Part shown: one piece after another, positions 42,147-50,724 of the stretch
How positions within the stretch are numbered: position 1 is the first letter of the stretch
Layout of the letters: each line of letters starts with the position of its first letter
Assembly (NCBI RefSeq): GCF_025398035.1
Contig: NZ_CP104558.1
Coordinates: 3,358,001 to 3,422,000, forward strand
DNA length: 64,000 nucleotides
Direction of reading: 5' to 3'
Source: Rossellomorea vietnamensis
GTDB taxonomy: Bacteria > Bacillota > Bacilli > Bacillales > Bacillaceae_B
Translations under genes and position numbers: made by a program
The notes under the pieces: generated by a model
Databases searched by the model: none
The model's input: only the letters and a program-made list of their open reading frames with translations
Told to the model about the DNA's origin: nothing

Positions 42147-42182
42147 TAAGAAACTAATTATGGATAAAGGAGGGCATTAGCT

Positions 42183-42311
42183 TTGTCATTGCTCTATTTT
42201 AAGGCTCGTGAAGCCTATGAACTGGATGCGAAAGTATCTCAATCCCAGATTACAAGATTGAGGGAATACCGCAGAACCAAGCCCGCTCCTGTTGCTAAAA
42301 AGAATAGCTAA
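42183..42311 (+). CDS. Small basic protein of 42 aa
   Basis: A short gene with a strong ribosome site, AAAGGAGGG eight bases before the TTG start, a sigma-B-like promoter and its own terminator. The product begins MSLLYFKAREAYELDAKV and ends in a basic tail (RLREYRRTKPAPVAKKNS). It has an amphipathic helical look and no cysteine. I do not recognise a family. A general-stress role is inferred from the promoter only. Confidence 0.7.
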   Translation: MSLLYFKAREAYELDAKVSQSQITRLREYRRTKPAPVAKKNS

Positions 42312-42338
42312 TGGATCCTTTTGAAAAGAGACCCTGCT

Positions 42339-42369
42339 CAGTCTAAATCCGTTTAGGCTGTTTTTTTTA
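42339..42369 (+). terminator. Terminator of the 42-aa gene
   Basis: CAGTCTAAA-TCCG-TTTAGGCTG followed by eight T. Confidence 0.9.
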
Positions 42370-42380
42370 TATGAAAAAGT

Positions 42381-42415
42381 GAAAAAGCCGGAAATCCACT
42401 GATTCCCGACTTTTC
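42381..42415 (-). terminator. Terminator of murB
   Basis: On the minus strand AAAAGTCGGGAATC pairs with GATTTCCGGCTTTTTC with two mismatches; T-rich tail. Confidence 0.7.
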
Positions 42416-42416
42416 A

Positions 42417-43337
42417 TTATTCCAAGTCTTCCCCGATGATGCGGACTTCCCGCTCAAGCTCTACATCAAACTTTTCTTTCACCGTCTTCTGGACATGTTC
42501 AATCAGTGAAATATAATCAGATGCCGTTGCGTTGTCTTTATTCACGATGAAGCCGGCATGTTTGGTTGATACTTCTGCCCCGCCGAAGTTCGTACCTTGA
42601 AGCTCACTGTCCTGAATCAATTTACCTGCGAAATATCCAGGAGGACGTTTAAAGACACTTCCACATGATGGGTATTCAAGCGGCTGCTTCGACTCCCGTT
42701 TGTCCGTCAAATCGTCCATGATGGCCTTGATGTCTTCATAGACCCCGGGCTGCAGACTGAACGTCGCCTCCAGGACGATATCCCCTTTTTCAGAGATATT
42801 ACTGTGTCGATAATCAAGCTCAAGTTCTGCTGCTGTTCGTTTCACAAGGTTGCCTTCACGATCGACGACATGGCAGTAATCAAGGACATCCTTGATCTCT
42901 CCACCGTACGCCCCTGCGTTCATGAACAGGGCGCCGCCTACCGTACCCGGAATCCCGCATGCGAACTCCAGTCCCGATAACTGTTCGGCTAAAGCCCGTC
43001 TGGACACATCGATGATGGCCGCGCCGCTTTGAGCGACGATCAGCTGATCGGTAGCTTTAATGTCCTTGAAGTTCTTTAAGTGAAGGACGATGCCGCGGAT
43101 CCCGCCATCCTTCACGATCAAATTCGAGCCGTTTCCAAGTAGCGTAAAAGGCACATCGACTTTATTCGAAAGCTTCACGATGTTTTGAACTTCTTCATAA
43201 GTCGTCGGGGTAAGGAAGAAGTCTGCTCTTCCCCCAAGCTTTGTATACAAATGATCCCTTAACAGTTCGTCACGCTTAATATTGTCAGAGTGCATGACCT
43301 TCGTTAATTCTTCAAACACTTTTTCTTTATTGTACAT
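42417..43337 (-). CDS. murB: UDP-N-acetylenolpyruvoylglucosamine reductase
   Basis: A 306-aa FAD enzyme of peptidoglycan precursor synthesis, reducing enolpyruvyl-UDP-GlcNAc to UDP-MurNAc. The FAD-binding motif [10 protein letters not shown], the block [21 protein letters not shown] (shown across about 130-150), the catalytic Ser region [11 protein letters not shown] and a C-terminal EREVRIIGE are all present. It stands alone rather than in the mur cluster, which is common in Bacillus relatives. The ribosome site (AGGA) is modest. Confidence 0.96.
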   Translation of the reverse strand: MYNKEKVFEELTKVMHSDNIKRDELLRDHLYTKLGGRADFFLTPTTYEEVQNIVKLSNKVDVPFTLLGNGSNLIVKDGGIRGIVLHLKNFKDIKATDQLIVAQSGAAIIDVSRRALAEQLSGLEFACGIPGTVGGALFMNAGAYGGEIKDVLDYCHVVDREGNLVKRTAAELELDYRHSNISEKGDIVLEATFSLQPGVYEDIKAIMDDLTDKRESKQPLEYPSCGSVFKRPPGYFAGKLIQDSELQGTNFGGAEVSTKHAGFIVNKDNATASDYISLIEHVQKTVKEKFDVELEREVRIIGEDLE

Positions 43338-43489
43338 TCTATATCAGTCCTATAAAGTAATTTTCATCTCTTCACTATTCAATCCTACCCCACCATTATA
43401 TGACGAAAACCCATGAAAGTTAAATGGTTTCAGTTGGGAGTGAGTAATATCAGCCTATTGGAGGAAGATCCCACTCCATACATAAGAAA

Positions 43490-43514
43490 AAGAACCCCCG
43501 AATTGGAGGTTCTT
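43490..43514 (-). terminator. Terminator of the cyclic phosphodiesterase gene
   Basis: On the minus strand AAGAACCTCC pairs with GGGGTTCTT around AATTCG, then five T. Confidence 0.85.
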
Positions 43515-43525
43515 GGAATTGCCTA

Positions 43526-45586
43526 TTATTTTAAGAAATTAGCTACACTCGAGATGAGGTTTGTGATGAAACCGCGGTTTTCTTTCTTTTCCTGTCCGGG
43601 ATTCGTTCCATCGCTTTCTTTCAGTTTGATCGAGTACTTCCCAAACCCACTTTCCTGCTCTCCGAGGAACTTATACTTTCTTGCATCCTTGATGTAATTC
43701 TGAGCTTTCAGGGACGTTTCGAAAACGATATTCGTATTTCCTTTCACAGGAGTAAAGGACCAGTTCCCATCCGCTTTTGGATCGATGGTCTTTTTCTCCA
43801 TGATGTAATCAATGATCACATTTCGATTCTCATCCGGTGATTTGACGATGATTTCTGAGTTCTTTACGCCAGGGAATTTACCGCTTGCACGATAGTTATT
43901 GGTTGCCACGATGAATTTCTGGTTCGGATCGATGGCTTTTCCATTAAACTTCAGGTTTTTGATGCGGCTTGAGTCCTTATTCACCAGTACGCCTTCAGCA
44001 TCGTATTTAGAAGGCTGGGTCACATCGATTTCATAGGTAACGCCGTCAATCACGTCAAAGTTATAGGAGCGGTAGTCACCGTTCACAAGATTTTGTTCTT
44101 CTGATGTAGAAGGGTCGATTTGATTGAACTGACCCGCAGACATTTCAAGCCATTCCTTCACGTCGGCTCCTGTAAGCAGCACGGCTTGAAGCGTGTTTGG
44201 ATAAAGGTATAGGTCAGATACATTCTTAATCGCGATTTCACCTGCCGGGATGTCTGTATAATAATCAGGATTTGCTCGTGTACCCGCTTTGAACGGGGCA
44301 CCTGCAGACAGAACCGGGATGTCTGCATATTCAGTCCCTTGGATATACTTTTCAACATACCATTTCTGTGCGTTTGTCACGATTTGAACGGACGGATCAT
44401 CACTCACCAATGCAAAGTAACTGTTGATTGGTGAAGTTGTCTCACCGACTGCACTGCGGACCCATTCAATCGTCGCTTCATGCTCTTCTTTCACTGCGTC
44501 GAGGATGCTTTGGTCTGCCTCAACAGCAGGCGTTCCGTCGGGATTCAGGATTGAACGGGTGGAAGTTTGCGTATTCGTCACATCCCATTTCCCGTCTTTC
44601 AACTCAAGTTCAAGGTCAACGAGTCCGAGGTGATCTCCCCAGGAACCAGGCATAACCGATCCGACGCCATTGATCGTTCCTTTCTTCACGTCCACCCCTT
44701 CAATCCCGCTGTACGAATCAGAAGGGAAGACCCCGTGTGAATGGCCAAACAAGATCGCGTTGATTCCATCTACTTTAGAAAGGTCATACGTTGCGTTCTC
44801 CTCCATGCCTTCCTGTGTGACGTTACCGATACCGGAGTGAGGGATCGCGACAATCACATCAGCACCTTCAGCCTTCATTTGAGGGACGAACTTGTTCGCC
44901 GTCTCGATGATGTCTTTTGCAACGACTTTCCCTTCAAGATTCCCTTTATCCCACTGCATGATCTGGGGAGGGACGAAACCGATGACGCCGACTTTGATTG
45001 CATGCTCTTCACCGTCTTCATCGACCACGGTGCGATCAAGGATTTCGTACGGTTTAAAATAGTTCTTGTCATTGTCGGGATTCCCGTCTTGATCATCTAC
45101 GTATACGTTGGCGTTCACGTATGGAAAGTTGGAGCCCTTTAATGATGTACCGAGGAAATCAAGACCATAGTTGAACTCATGATTCCCGACGTTCCCGGCA
45201 TCATAATCCAACAGATTCATCGCTTTGTAGACAGGGTGGATTTCCCCATCTTGAAGCGGGTCTTCTTTTGCTACATAATCTCCAAGTGGATTTCCCTGAA
45301 TCAGATCACCGTTATCGAATAATAAAGAGTTCTTCGATTCCGCTCGAGCCTGTTTGATCAGGGTGGCCGTTTTGGCGAGTCCGTATTTATCTGTCACTGT
45401 ATCTTGATAGTAATCATAGTTTGCGAGGTTCACGTGGATGTCGGTTGTTTCAAGTATACGAAGCTTTACAATATCTTTGTCCATGACGTCTGCATAAGTA
45501 ATGGAAGGAGTGGCTTGAGGAATCAGAAGGCCAAGGGCCAACGCGCTGCCGGCAATGACTTTTTTCTTATTGGATGTTTTTTTCAA
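43526..45586 (-). CDS. Secreted 2',3'-cyclic-nucleotide 2'-phosphodiesterase / 3'-nucleotidase (CpdB type)
   Basis: A 686-aa exported enzyme with a Sec signal (cleavage about ITYA-D, residue 32). The metallophosphatase domain carries LETTDIHVN, DNGDLIQGN, GNHEFNYG, AIPHSG and GHSHGVFP. The 5'-nucleotidase C domain follows (about 390-620) with NNYRASGKFPG. The tail ends in a lysine- and glycine-rich stretch without LPXTG or CWB2, so it is probably released. It would recover phosphate and nucleosides from RNA breakdown products. TTTACA repeats upstream suggest PhoP control. Confidence 0.9.
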   Translation of the reverse strand: MKKTSNKKKVIAGSALALGLLIPQATPSITYADVMDKDIVKLRILETTDIHVNLANYDYYQDTVTDKYGLAKTATLIKQARAESKNSLLFDNGDLIQGNPLGDYVAKEDPLQDGEIHPVYKAMNLLDYDAGNVGNHEFNYGLDFLGTSLKGSNFPYVNANVYVDDQDGNPDNDKNYFKPYEILDRTVVDEDGEEHAIKVGVIGFVPPQIMQWDKGNLEGKVVAKDIIETANKFVPQMKAEGADVIVAIPHSGIGNVTQEGMEENATYDLSKVDGINAILFGHSHGVFPSDSYSGIEGVDVKKGTINGVGSVMPGSWGDHLGLVDLELELKDGKWDVTNTQTSTRSILNPDGTPAVEADQSILDAVKEEHEATIEWVRSAVGETTSPINSYFALVSDDPSVQIVTNAQKWYVEKYIQGTEYADIPVLSAGAPFKAGTRANPDYYTDIPAGEIAIKNVSDLYLYPNTLQAVLLTGADVKEWLEMSAGQFNQIDPSTSEEQNLVNGDYRSYNFDVIDGVTYEIDVTQPSKYDAEGVLVNKDSSRIKNLKFNGKAIDPNQKFIVATNNYRASGKFPGVKNSEIIVKSPDENRNVIIDYIMEKKTIDPKADGNWSFTPVKGNTNIVFETSLKAQNYIKDARKYKFLGEQESGFGKYSIKLKESDGTNPGQEKKENRGFITNLISSVANFLK

Positions 45587-45685
45587 AAGAATCGCTCCTA
45601 TATATGTAGTTAATTGTCAAACAATTACATGCTAGCATATCAACATGAAATAAAAATGGTGTAAAAGTATGATTTATTTGAAAAA

Positions 45686-45702
45686 TGTAAAACTTTTGTA
45701 AA
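45686..45702 (-). promoter_or_regulatory. PhoP box pair upstream of the CpdB-type gene
   Basis: On the minus strand TTTACA-N5-TTTACA with an exact 11-nt period, about 100 nt before the start codon. Further boxes and the -10 are unclear. Confidence 0.55.
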
Positions 45703-45839
45703 GGGATGGTCCTGGGTAAATTGTTTTGTTTATTTTTAAGAGGCAATAAGATAGGATGGAACATATAAAAAAATATGCTATAACATCTATTCATCTACTA
45801 AAATATACTTTTGGGTAACAAAAGAGAGGAGGGAGCCAG

Positions 45840-46742
45840 TTGGCACGACTATACACGGCCCTAATTGGCTTAAGCCTGATCTGGGGCATGTCTTTCGTCT
45901 TTATCAAATGGTTGGTGGAACCTGCAGGGGTGTGGGGGACGGTGTTTTTACGGTGCCTGGCAGGGGCACTCGTTCTTCTTCCGATCTTTTTCATACAGAG
46001 GAAACGAGAAGGGAAGAAACCACTTCCCCTATGGAAACTCCTGGTTGTGGGGATCGGGAACGCTGCCCTTCCCTGGACCCTGATCGCCTTAAGTGAAACG
46101 CAAATCAACAGCAATACGGCTTCCATCCTGAATGCGACCACTCCGATTTGGACGGGACTGGTTGGTTTTTTATTCTTCTCTGTTGTATTGACGGGGTTTC
46201 AATGGATCGGGATTGCGGTCGGCTTCATCGGCATCCTCGTGCTGATGAACTTTGAAGTGAGCGGCATCTTCTCGTCTGATTTTGTCGGGGTGGGAACGAT
46301 GATCTTGGCCACGATGAGCTACGCGTTTGCTTCCCAGTTCACGAAAAAATACCTGGCAGGAACCAGTGTAGTGGTCATCTCGACCTTTCAGTTGTTGATC
46401 GGGGCTGCGTTCGGGTTTGTCGGAATGATGATTACGGATCCCATCTCTGTCGGTGATTTAGCATCAGGAGAGGTCATCCTCGGCATTCTTGGCCTGGGCT
46501 GCCTCGGGTCTGGTGTGGCGACGCTTCTGTATTTCTATATCATGACCAACGGGAGCCCCGAATTTGCCTCGACTGTGACGTACCTGATTCCGGGTACGGC
46601 GATGATCTGGGGATTCGTGCTTCTAAGGGAACCCGTGACCCACAATCTCATCCTAGGCCTGCTGATCATATTCGCAGGGGTATTCCTATCGTCCAGAAAA
46701 TCAAAGAAAATCATCACATCCCTGCCGGCAGGGACAAGGTAA
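45840..46742 (+). CDS. EamA/DMT family permease
   Basis: A 300-aa membrane protein with about ten hydrophobic segments arranged as two EamA repeats (about 5-138 and 150-288). The first opens with LIGLSLIWGMSFVFIK and contains ETQINSNTASILNATTPIWT, the second ends LREPVTHNLILGLLIIFAGV. The family exports or imports small metabolites such as amino acids and nucleosides; the substrate here is unknown. TTG start at 45840 with GAGGAGGG upstream. Confidence 0.9.
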   Translation: MARLYTALIGLSLIWGMSFVFIKWLVEPAGVWGTVFLRCLAGALVLLPIFFIQRKREGKKPLPLWKLLVVGIGNAALPWTLIALSETQINSNTASILNATTPIWTGLVGFLFFSVVLTGFQWIGIAVGFIGILVLMNFEVSGIFSSDFVGVGTMILATMSYAFASQFTKKYLAGTSVVVISTFQLLIGAAFGFVGMMITDPISVGDLASGEVILGILGLGCLGSGVATLLYFYIMTNGSPEFASTVTYLIPGTAMIWGFVLLREPVTHNLILGLLIIFAGVFLSSRKSKKIITSLPAGTR

Positions 46743-46750
46743 GACCTTTA

Positions 46751-46822
46751 AACAAACGTTTGATTAGTATGTTGAATCCCTTGTCTCCCAAGGGGTGATC
46801 GCACTAGTCAAACGTTTGTTTA
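46751..46822. promoter_or_regulatory. Nested inverted repeat with CAAACGTTTG operators
   Basis: Arms AAACAAACGTTTGATTAGT (46751-46769) and ACTAGTCAAACGTTTGTTT (46804-46822) are reverse complements with one mismatch. Each arm holds its own palindrome CAAACGTTTG, a TetR-type operator shape. A smaller stem CCCTTG/CAAGGG lies between. No TetR gene is in the neighbourhood. The DegV gene starts 134 nt downstream. Confidence 0.6.
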
Positions 46823-46955
46823 GTTTCAGGTCATCGAAACTCCCCGGAAATTAATGCAAACCAACTTATTTTCATATAAAATGAGTAAGATACATAAGGT
46901 AGACTAACGCATAGCACATGCTATTAAAAATAAAACATAAGGATGGTAATTCTAT

Positions 46956-47807
46956 ATGAAAACGGCAATTGTAACGGATAGTACCGCCTACATCCCGAAA
47001 GAATTGCGTGATCGACTCAACATACATATGATCCCTCTCAGCGTCATTTTCGGAGGAGAAACCTATCAAGAAGAAGTTGATATTACGGCAAGTGAATTTT
47101 ACGAAGAAGTCAGTATCCAGGAAAAACTTCCTACCACTTCGCAGCCCCCGGTCGGAAAGTTCGTCGAGCTGTTCGAAAAACTTTCCAAAGACTACGATGC
47201 CGTCATCTCCATTCACCTATCCAGCGGAATCAGCGGGACATACCAAGGGGCCGTGCAGGCAGGTGAAATGGTCCAGAGCATTAAAGTATACCCATACGAC
47301 TCAGAGATCAGCTGCATGATCCAAGGCTTTTACGCCATCGAAGGGGCAAAGCTTGCCCGTGAAGGAAAAACACCAGATGAAATCGTTGGCTTATTGGACG
47401 AAATGAAAGAATCGGTGCAGGCCTACTTCATGGTGGACGATCTTGCCCACCTGCAACGCGGAGGACGGTTATCCCAAGCACAGGCCATCATCGGAAGCCT
47501 GCTGCAGGTTAAACCATTGCTTCACTTCGTGGATAAAGTCATTGTCCCGTTTGAAAAAATCCGCACGAAAAAGAAAGCGTTGAAGCGGGTGGAAGGAATC
47601 CTCGAAGAAGCGGTAGCGTCAGGCGAAGCCTATCAAGCTTCCATCATCCACGCCAATCGGGAAGACGAAGCGATTGAGTGGAAAAGCGAGCTACAGGAGA
47701 AGTATCCGAACGTGGAATTCAATGTGAGCTACTTCGGTCCGGTCATCGGGACTCATTTAGGTGAGGGTTCGATGGGGATGGGCTGGGCAAGGAAGATGAG
47801 TAGGTAG
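46956..47807 (+). CDS. DegV family fatty-acid-binding protein
   Basis: A 283-aa DegV/FakB-type protein. Typical are AIVTDSTAYIPKEL at the N-terminus, TSQPPVGKF, SSGISGTYQGAV, DDLAHLQRGGRL, the KPLL segment and GPVIGTHLGEGSMGMGW at the C-terminus. Such proteins bind a fatty acid for phosphorylation by a FakA kinase, which is not in this window. AAGGATGG precedes the ATG. Possible operator repeats lie upstream. Confidence 0.93.
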   Translation: MKTAIVTDSTAYIPKELRDRLNIHMIPLSVIFGGETYQEEVDITASEFYEEVSIQEKLPTTSQPPVGKFVELFEKLSKDYDAVISIHLSSGISGTYQGAVQAGEMVQSIKVYPYDSEISCMIQGFYAIEGAKLAREGKTPDEIVGLLDEMKESVQAYFMVDDLAHLQRGGRLSQAQAIIGSLLQVKPLLHFVDKVIVPFEKIRTKKKALKRVEGILEEAVASGEAYQASIIHANREDEAIEWKSELQEKYPNVEFNVSYFGPVIGTHLGEGSMGMGWARKMSR

Positions 47808-47817
47808 ATTTCTGACT

Positions 47818-47890
47818 TGTACCAGGTACACACTCCAACACTCACTAACGGTGCCAGGCACAACACGATCGTTTCGTGCCTGGCACCGTT
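47818..47890. repeat. TGTACCAGGTACA and GGTGCCAGGCACC-type palindromes
   Basis: The 13-mer TGTACCAGGTACA (47818-47830) is identical to the one at 5880. It is followed by a perfect 15-bp hairpin, AACGGTGCCAGGCAC (47847-47861) with GTGCCTGGCACCGTT (47876-47890). Together they fill the gap between the DegV gene and comFA. The hairpin may terminate transcription, although its T tail is short. Confidence 0.75.
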
Positions 47891-47958
47891 ATTTAGTAGG
47901 AAGGATTTTCAATCTCAAATGTAGAATACAACACTATCCAACAAAAGGAGTGATGCAG

Positions 47959-49443
47959 TTGCGTTTTGCTTTAATGGATCACAGCTTAATCCCTGAACCT
48001 CTTTTAAAAGAACCACACCCCCTTCTCCAAAAAATCTCAGAATTCACTACCAATCCAAGTCAACCAATCAATCCATCCTTTCAACTTTCCTCAGAACTGC
48101 AATCCTATCTAAGTGGAAGGTCATTATTAGTAGACGAGCTCCCATTTTCAATCCATACCCTGCACGAACACTATATGAATGGCTATATTTTATATGAACA
48201 GGGTGTCAACAAAGGTCAATGTCATCGCTGTGGAAATAACAAACCTCATCTATTTGCCACCTTCCATTGTTCCAGATGCCACACCGGATGCACCTACTGC
48301 CGGAACTGCATCATGATGGGCAGGGTGTCTGAGTGCACGCCTCTCATAAGGTGGAATGGTCCAGAACCGGATTCTCCACCGGGAACGTTCGACTGGACCG
48401 GAACCCTTTCAGAAGCGCAAAAAGCAGCCTCGGAACAAATGATATCTGCCGTTAAAGCCAACAACGACCTTCTCGTCTGGGCCGTATGCGGAGCCGGAAA
48501 GACGGAGGTTCTTTTCGAAGGGATAGATGAAGCCCTTCGGCAAAACAAGAGAGTCTGTATTGCCGCACCCCGTACCGATGTCATCCTGGAACTGTCTCCC
48601 CGCCTCAAAAAAGTCTTTCCTCAAACAAAGGTCACCACCCTGTACGGGGGTTCCGAGGAACGACACAGCTATGGTCAACTTGTTCTCTCTACTACCCATC
48701 AACTCTACAGGTACAAAGAAGCCTTCGATGTCATGATCATAGACGAGGTCGACGCCTTTCCCTATTCCTACGATTCCTCCCTGCAAGGGGCAGTAGAAAA
48801 AGCCCGGAAGCCCCAATCGTCCATCATATACCTGACAGCAACCCCGGATCAGAAAACGCAACAGGAATGTGCCCGGGGAAAAAGAAACTTCATTGGAATC
48901 CCGGCCCGCTTCCATCGTCATCCAATCCCACTTCCCAAGTTTGTCTGGTGTGACCTCTGGAAAAAATCCCTGAAGAAAAATCGAATCCCCCTCGCACTGA
49001 AAAAATGGGTTTCAATAAGGCTCCAGCAATCGAAACAAGCCCTGATTTTCTTTCCCACAGTCGACCTTATGGAAAAGGCCCTGCCTCTATTTCAAGACAT
49101 GCATCCCCTCATTGAATCGGTTCACGCCGAAGATCCCAAACGAAAAGAAAAAGTAATGAAGATGAGACAGGGAGAAATTCCGATTCTACTCACGACGACC
49201 ATTCTAGAACGGGGAGTGACGATCCCGAACATCGATGTGGCCGTCCTTGGGGCAGAAGAAAAGATTTTCACCGAAAGTGCCCTCGTTCAGATCGCCGGCA
49301 GGGTGGGAAGGAGCGCTGACTATCCAACGGGGGATATTGTGTATTTCCATTACGGCCGCACAAGGGAGATGATCAAGGCGCTCCTCCATATCGATCAAAT
49401 GAATAAGGAAGCGGAGAAAAGGGGATTGCTTCATGGTCATTAA
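47959..49443 (+). CDS. comFA: Competence ATPase ComFA
   Basis: A 494-aa DEAD-like ATPase that powers entry of transforming DNA at the membrane. The N-terminal four-cysteine zinc region (CHRCG, CSRCHTGCTYCRNC, about 87-117) is followed by Walker A AVCGAGKTE (about 173), Walker B MIIDEVDAF (about 260), LTATP, TTILERGVTIP and QIAGRVGRS. TTG at 47959 sits eight bases after AAAAGGAG; ATG at 47953 is only two bases away from it and ATG at 47974 is a further option. The in-frame stretch before it runs through the palindrome and is not coding. Confidence 0.92.
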   Translation: MRFALMDHSLIPEPLLKEPHPLLQKISEFTTNPSQPINPSFQLSSELQSYLSGRSLLVDELPFSIHTLHEHYMNGYILYEQGVNKGQCHRCGNNKPHLFATFHCSRCHTGCTYCRNCIMMGRVSECTPLIRWNGPEPDSPPGTFDWTGTLSEAQKAASEQMISAVKANNDLLVWAVCGAGKTEVLFEGIDEALRQNKRVCIAAPRTDVILELSPRLKKVFPQTKVTTLYGGSEERHSYGQLVLSTTHQLYRYKEAFDVMIIDEVDAFPYSYDSSLQGAVEKARKPQSSIIYLTATPDQKTQQECARGKRNFIGIPARFHRHPIPLPKFVWCDLWKKSLKKNRIPLALKKWVSIRLQQSKQALIFFPTVDLMEKALPLFQDMHPLIESVHAEDPKRKEKVMKMRQGEIPILLTTTILERGVTIPNIDVAVLGAEEKIFTESALVQIAGRVGRSADYPTGDIVYFHYGRTREMIKALLHIDQMNKEAEKRGLLHGH

Positions 49444-50134
49444 CTGTTTGAATTGTAATAGCGAAGTGGAAGAAGTATGGTCGTGGAGAGGGTTATTCTA
49501 CAGGGAACCCCAATTTCTGTGTCAGGAATGTGAGAGTCAGTTGGAGAAGATAGAAGGAGTGCGCTGCTGGGGGTGCTCCCGTTCACTGGAGCCCCTGCCA
49601 TTGAGTCTCGTGAAAGGAGAGATCTGCTTGGACTGTCATCGATGGGAATTGGATCCGGAGTGGAAGGGAATTCTCCATAAAAACGATTCATTGTACCACT
49701 ATAATGATTTTCTGAAATTGTATTTGGCCAGATACAAATACCGGGGGGATCACGCGTTGGCCAAAGCCTTCTCGCATACTATTAAATCTTTTCTTACAAA
49801 AATAGAATATGACCTTATCATCCCCATTCCCCTAAGTAGTGAACGACTCTATGAAAGAGGGTTCAATCAATCTACCGCTCTACTCGAAGAATCAGAGGTC
49901 CGTCCCTCACATATCCTCACACGTTTGCATTCTGAAAAGCAGTCGAAGAAGACTCGCGCTGAGCGTCTTCGCCAGGTGCAGGTTTTTCAGTTGGCAGAGT
50001 GTGATGTGAAAGGCAAATCGATTCTGCTGTTTGATGATATTTATACGACGGGGACGACGTTGAGGCAGGCGGCGAAGTTACTGAAGGAAGCAGGGGCTGA
50101 CGAGGTTTCTTCACTGACTCTCGCGAGGGGTTAA
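49433..50134 (+). CDS. comFC: Competence protein ComFC, phosphoribosyltransferase-like
   Basis: A 233-aa protein overlapping comFA by 11 nt, so no comFB lies between as it does in B. subtilis. Two zinc-type CxxC pairs open the protein (CLNC, CQEC, CWGC, CLDC). The phosphoribosyltransferase core has PIPLSSERLYERGFNQS (about 141) and LLFDDIYTTGTTLRQA (about 196-211). It assists transformation with ComFA. Residues 155-159 (EVRPS) are encoded by a perfect copy of the 14-nt arm of the dispersed palindrome, in a stretch that varies between homologues. Confidence 0.92.
   Translation: MVINCLNCNSEVEEVWSWRGLFYREPQFLCQECESQLEKIEGVRCWGCSRSLEPLPLSLVKGEICLDCHRWELDPEWKGILHKNDSLYHYNDFLKLYLARYKYRGDHALAKAFSHTIKSFLTKIEYDLIIPIPLSSERLYERGFNQSTALLEESEVRPSHILTRLHSEKQSKKTRAERLRQVQVFQLAECDVKGKSILLFDDIYTTGTTLRQAAKLLKEAGADEVSSLTLARG
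49895..49908. repeat. Arm of the 88-nt palindrome family inside comFC
   Basis: GAGGTCCGTCCCTC, identical to the arms at 11611, 12917 and 40148, read in frame as Glu-Val-Arg-Pro-Ser. No opposite arm is seen nearby. Confidence 0.8.
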
Positions 50135-50194
50135 AGCAATGCTCCTTTCTGCCGATATAAGGGATAAGAGAAACTTGACCGGGAGGGAAACATT

Positions 50195-50611
50195 ATGTCA
50201 GAAGTCATCAACTGTCCACGCTGCAACGCGATTTTTATGCAAAATAAATTCCGTGATGTGTGTGACAAGTGTTATAGAGAAGAAGAGAACATGTATGAGA
50301 CCGTCTACCAATTTTTGAAGAAGCGGGAGAACCGCGCGGCGACCATGGATCGGGTCATTGAAGTGACGGGAGTAGACGAGGAACTTCTATATAAATGGGT
50401 GAAAAAAGGCCGTATCCAGACGAGGCAATTTCCCAATATGGGTTATCCTTGTGATAAATGTGGAAAGATTATTGGGACGGGACGGATTTGCGGTGATTGT
50501 TCTTCTGAACTTGCCAGTGATCTGAAAAAATTTGAAACGGAACAGGAATGGAAGAAAAAATCCCAGGAATCGGGTCAGAGAACCTATTACACGATGAGAG
50601 ATAAGAACTAG
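50195..50611 (+). CDS. yvyF: Flagellar-region zinc-ribbon protein YvyF
   Basis: A 138-aa protein of the flagellar-region family found before flgM in Bacillus. Zinc knuckles are CPRCNAIF..CDKCYRE at the start and CDKCGKIIGTGRICGDC near 90-107. The middle resembles a MerR-like helix-turn-helix (DRVIEVTGVDEELLYKWVKKG). It is thought to act as a regulator of late flagellar genes, but its mechanism is poorly known. GGGAGGG precedes the ATG. Confidence 0.9.
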   Translation: MSEVINCPRCNAIFMQNKFRDVCDKCYREEENMYETVYQFLKKRENRAATMDRVIEVTGVDEELLYKWVKKGRIQTRQFPNMGYPCDKCGKIIGTGRICGDCSSELASDLKKFETEQEWKKKSQESGQRTYYTMRDKN

Positions 50612-50655
50612 TCGTAAGGAATGGAATTCAGGAAGAACTAACCAGTCCTTGACAC

Positions 50656-50682
50656 TAAACAAAACCTGTTTCCATCCGATAT
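50656..50682 (+). promoter_or_regulatory. Sigma-D promoter of the flgM operon
   Basis: TAAA (50656-50659), 15 nt, TCCGATAT (50675-50682), against the TAAA-N15-GCCGATAT consensus. Confidence 0.8.
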
Positions 50683-50724
50683 ACTAGGTAGAAACCATGT
50701 ACGTGAAGAAAGCGAGGGAAAATG

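Noticed and set aside
42183-42311. The 42-aa protein as a Spo0E-type phosphatase or FbpA/B-type small protein
   Set aside because: The Spo0E SQELD-type motif is not present, and I could not match other known small families.
43413-43697. 94-aa plus-strand frame between murB and the CpdB-type gene
   Set aside because: It overlaps the terminator and the 3' end of the CpdB-type gene on the other strand and has no ribosome site.
45606-45625. Short palindrome TAATTGTCAAACAATTA near the CpdB-type start as an operator
   Set aside because: It is very AT-rich and no second copy or matching regulator was found; chance is a fair explanation.
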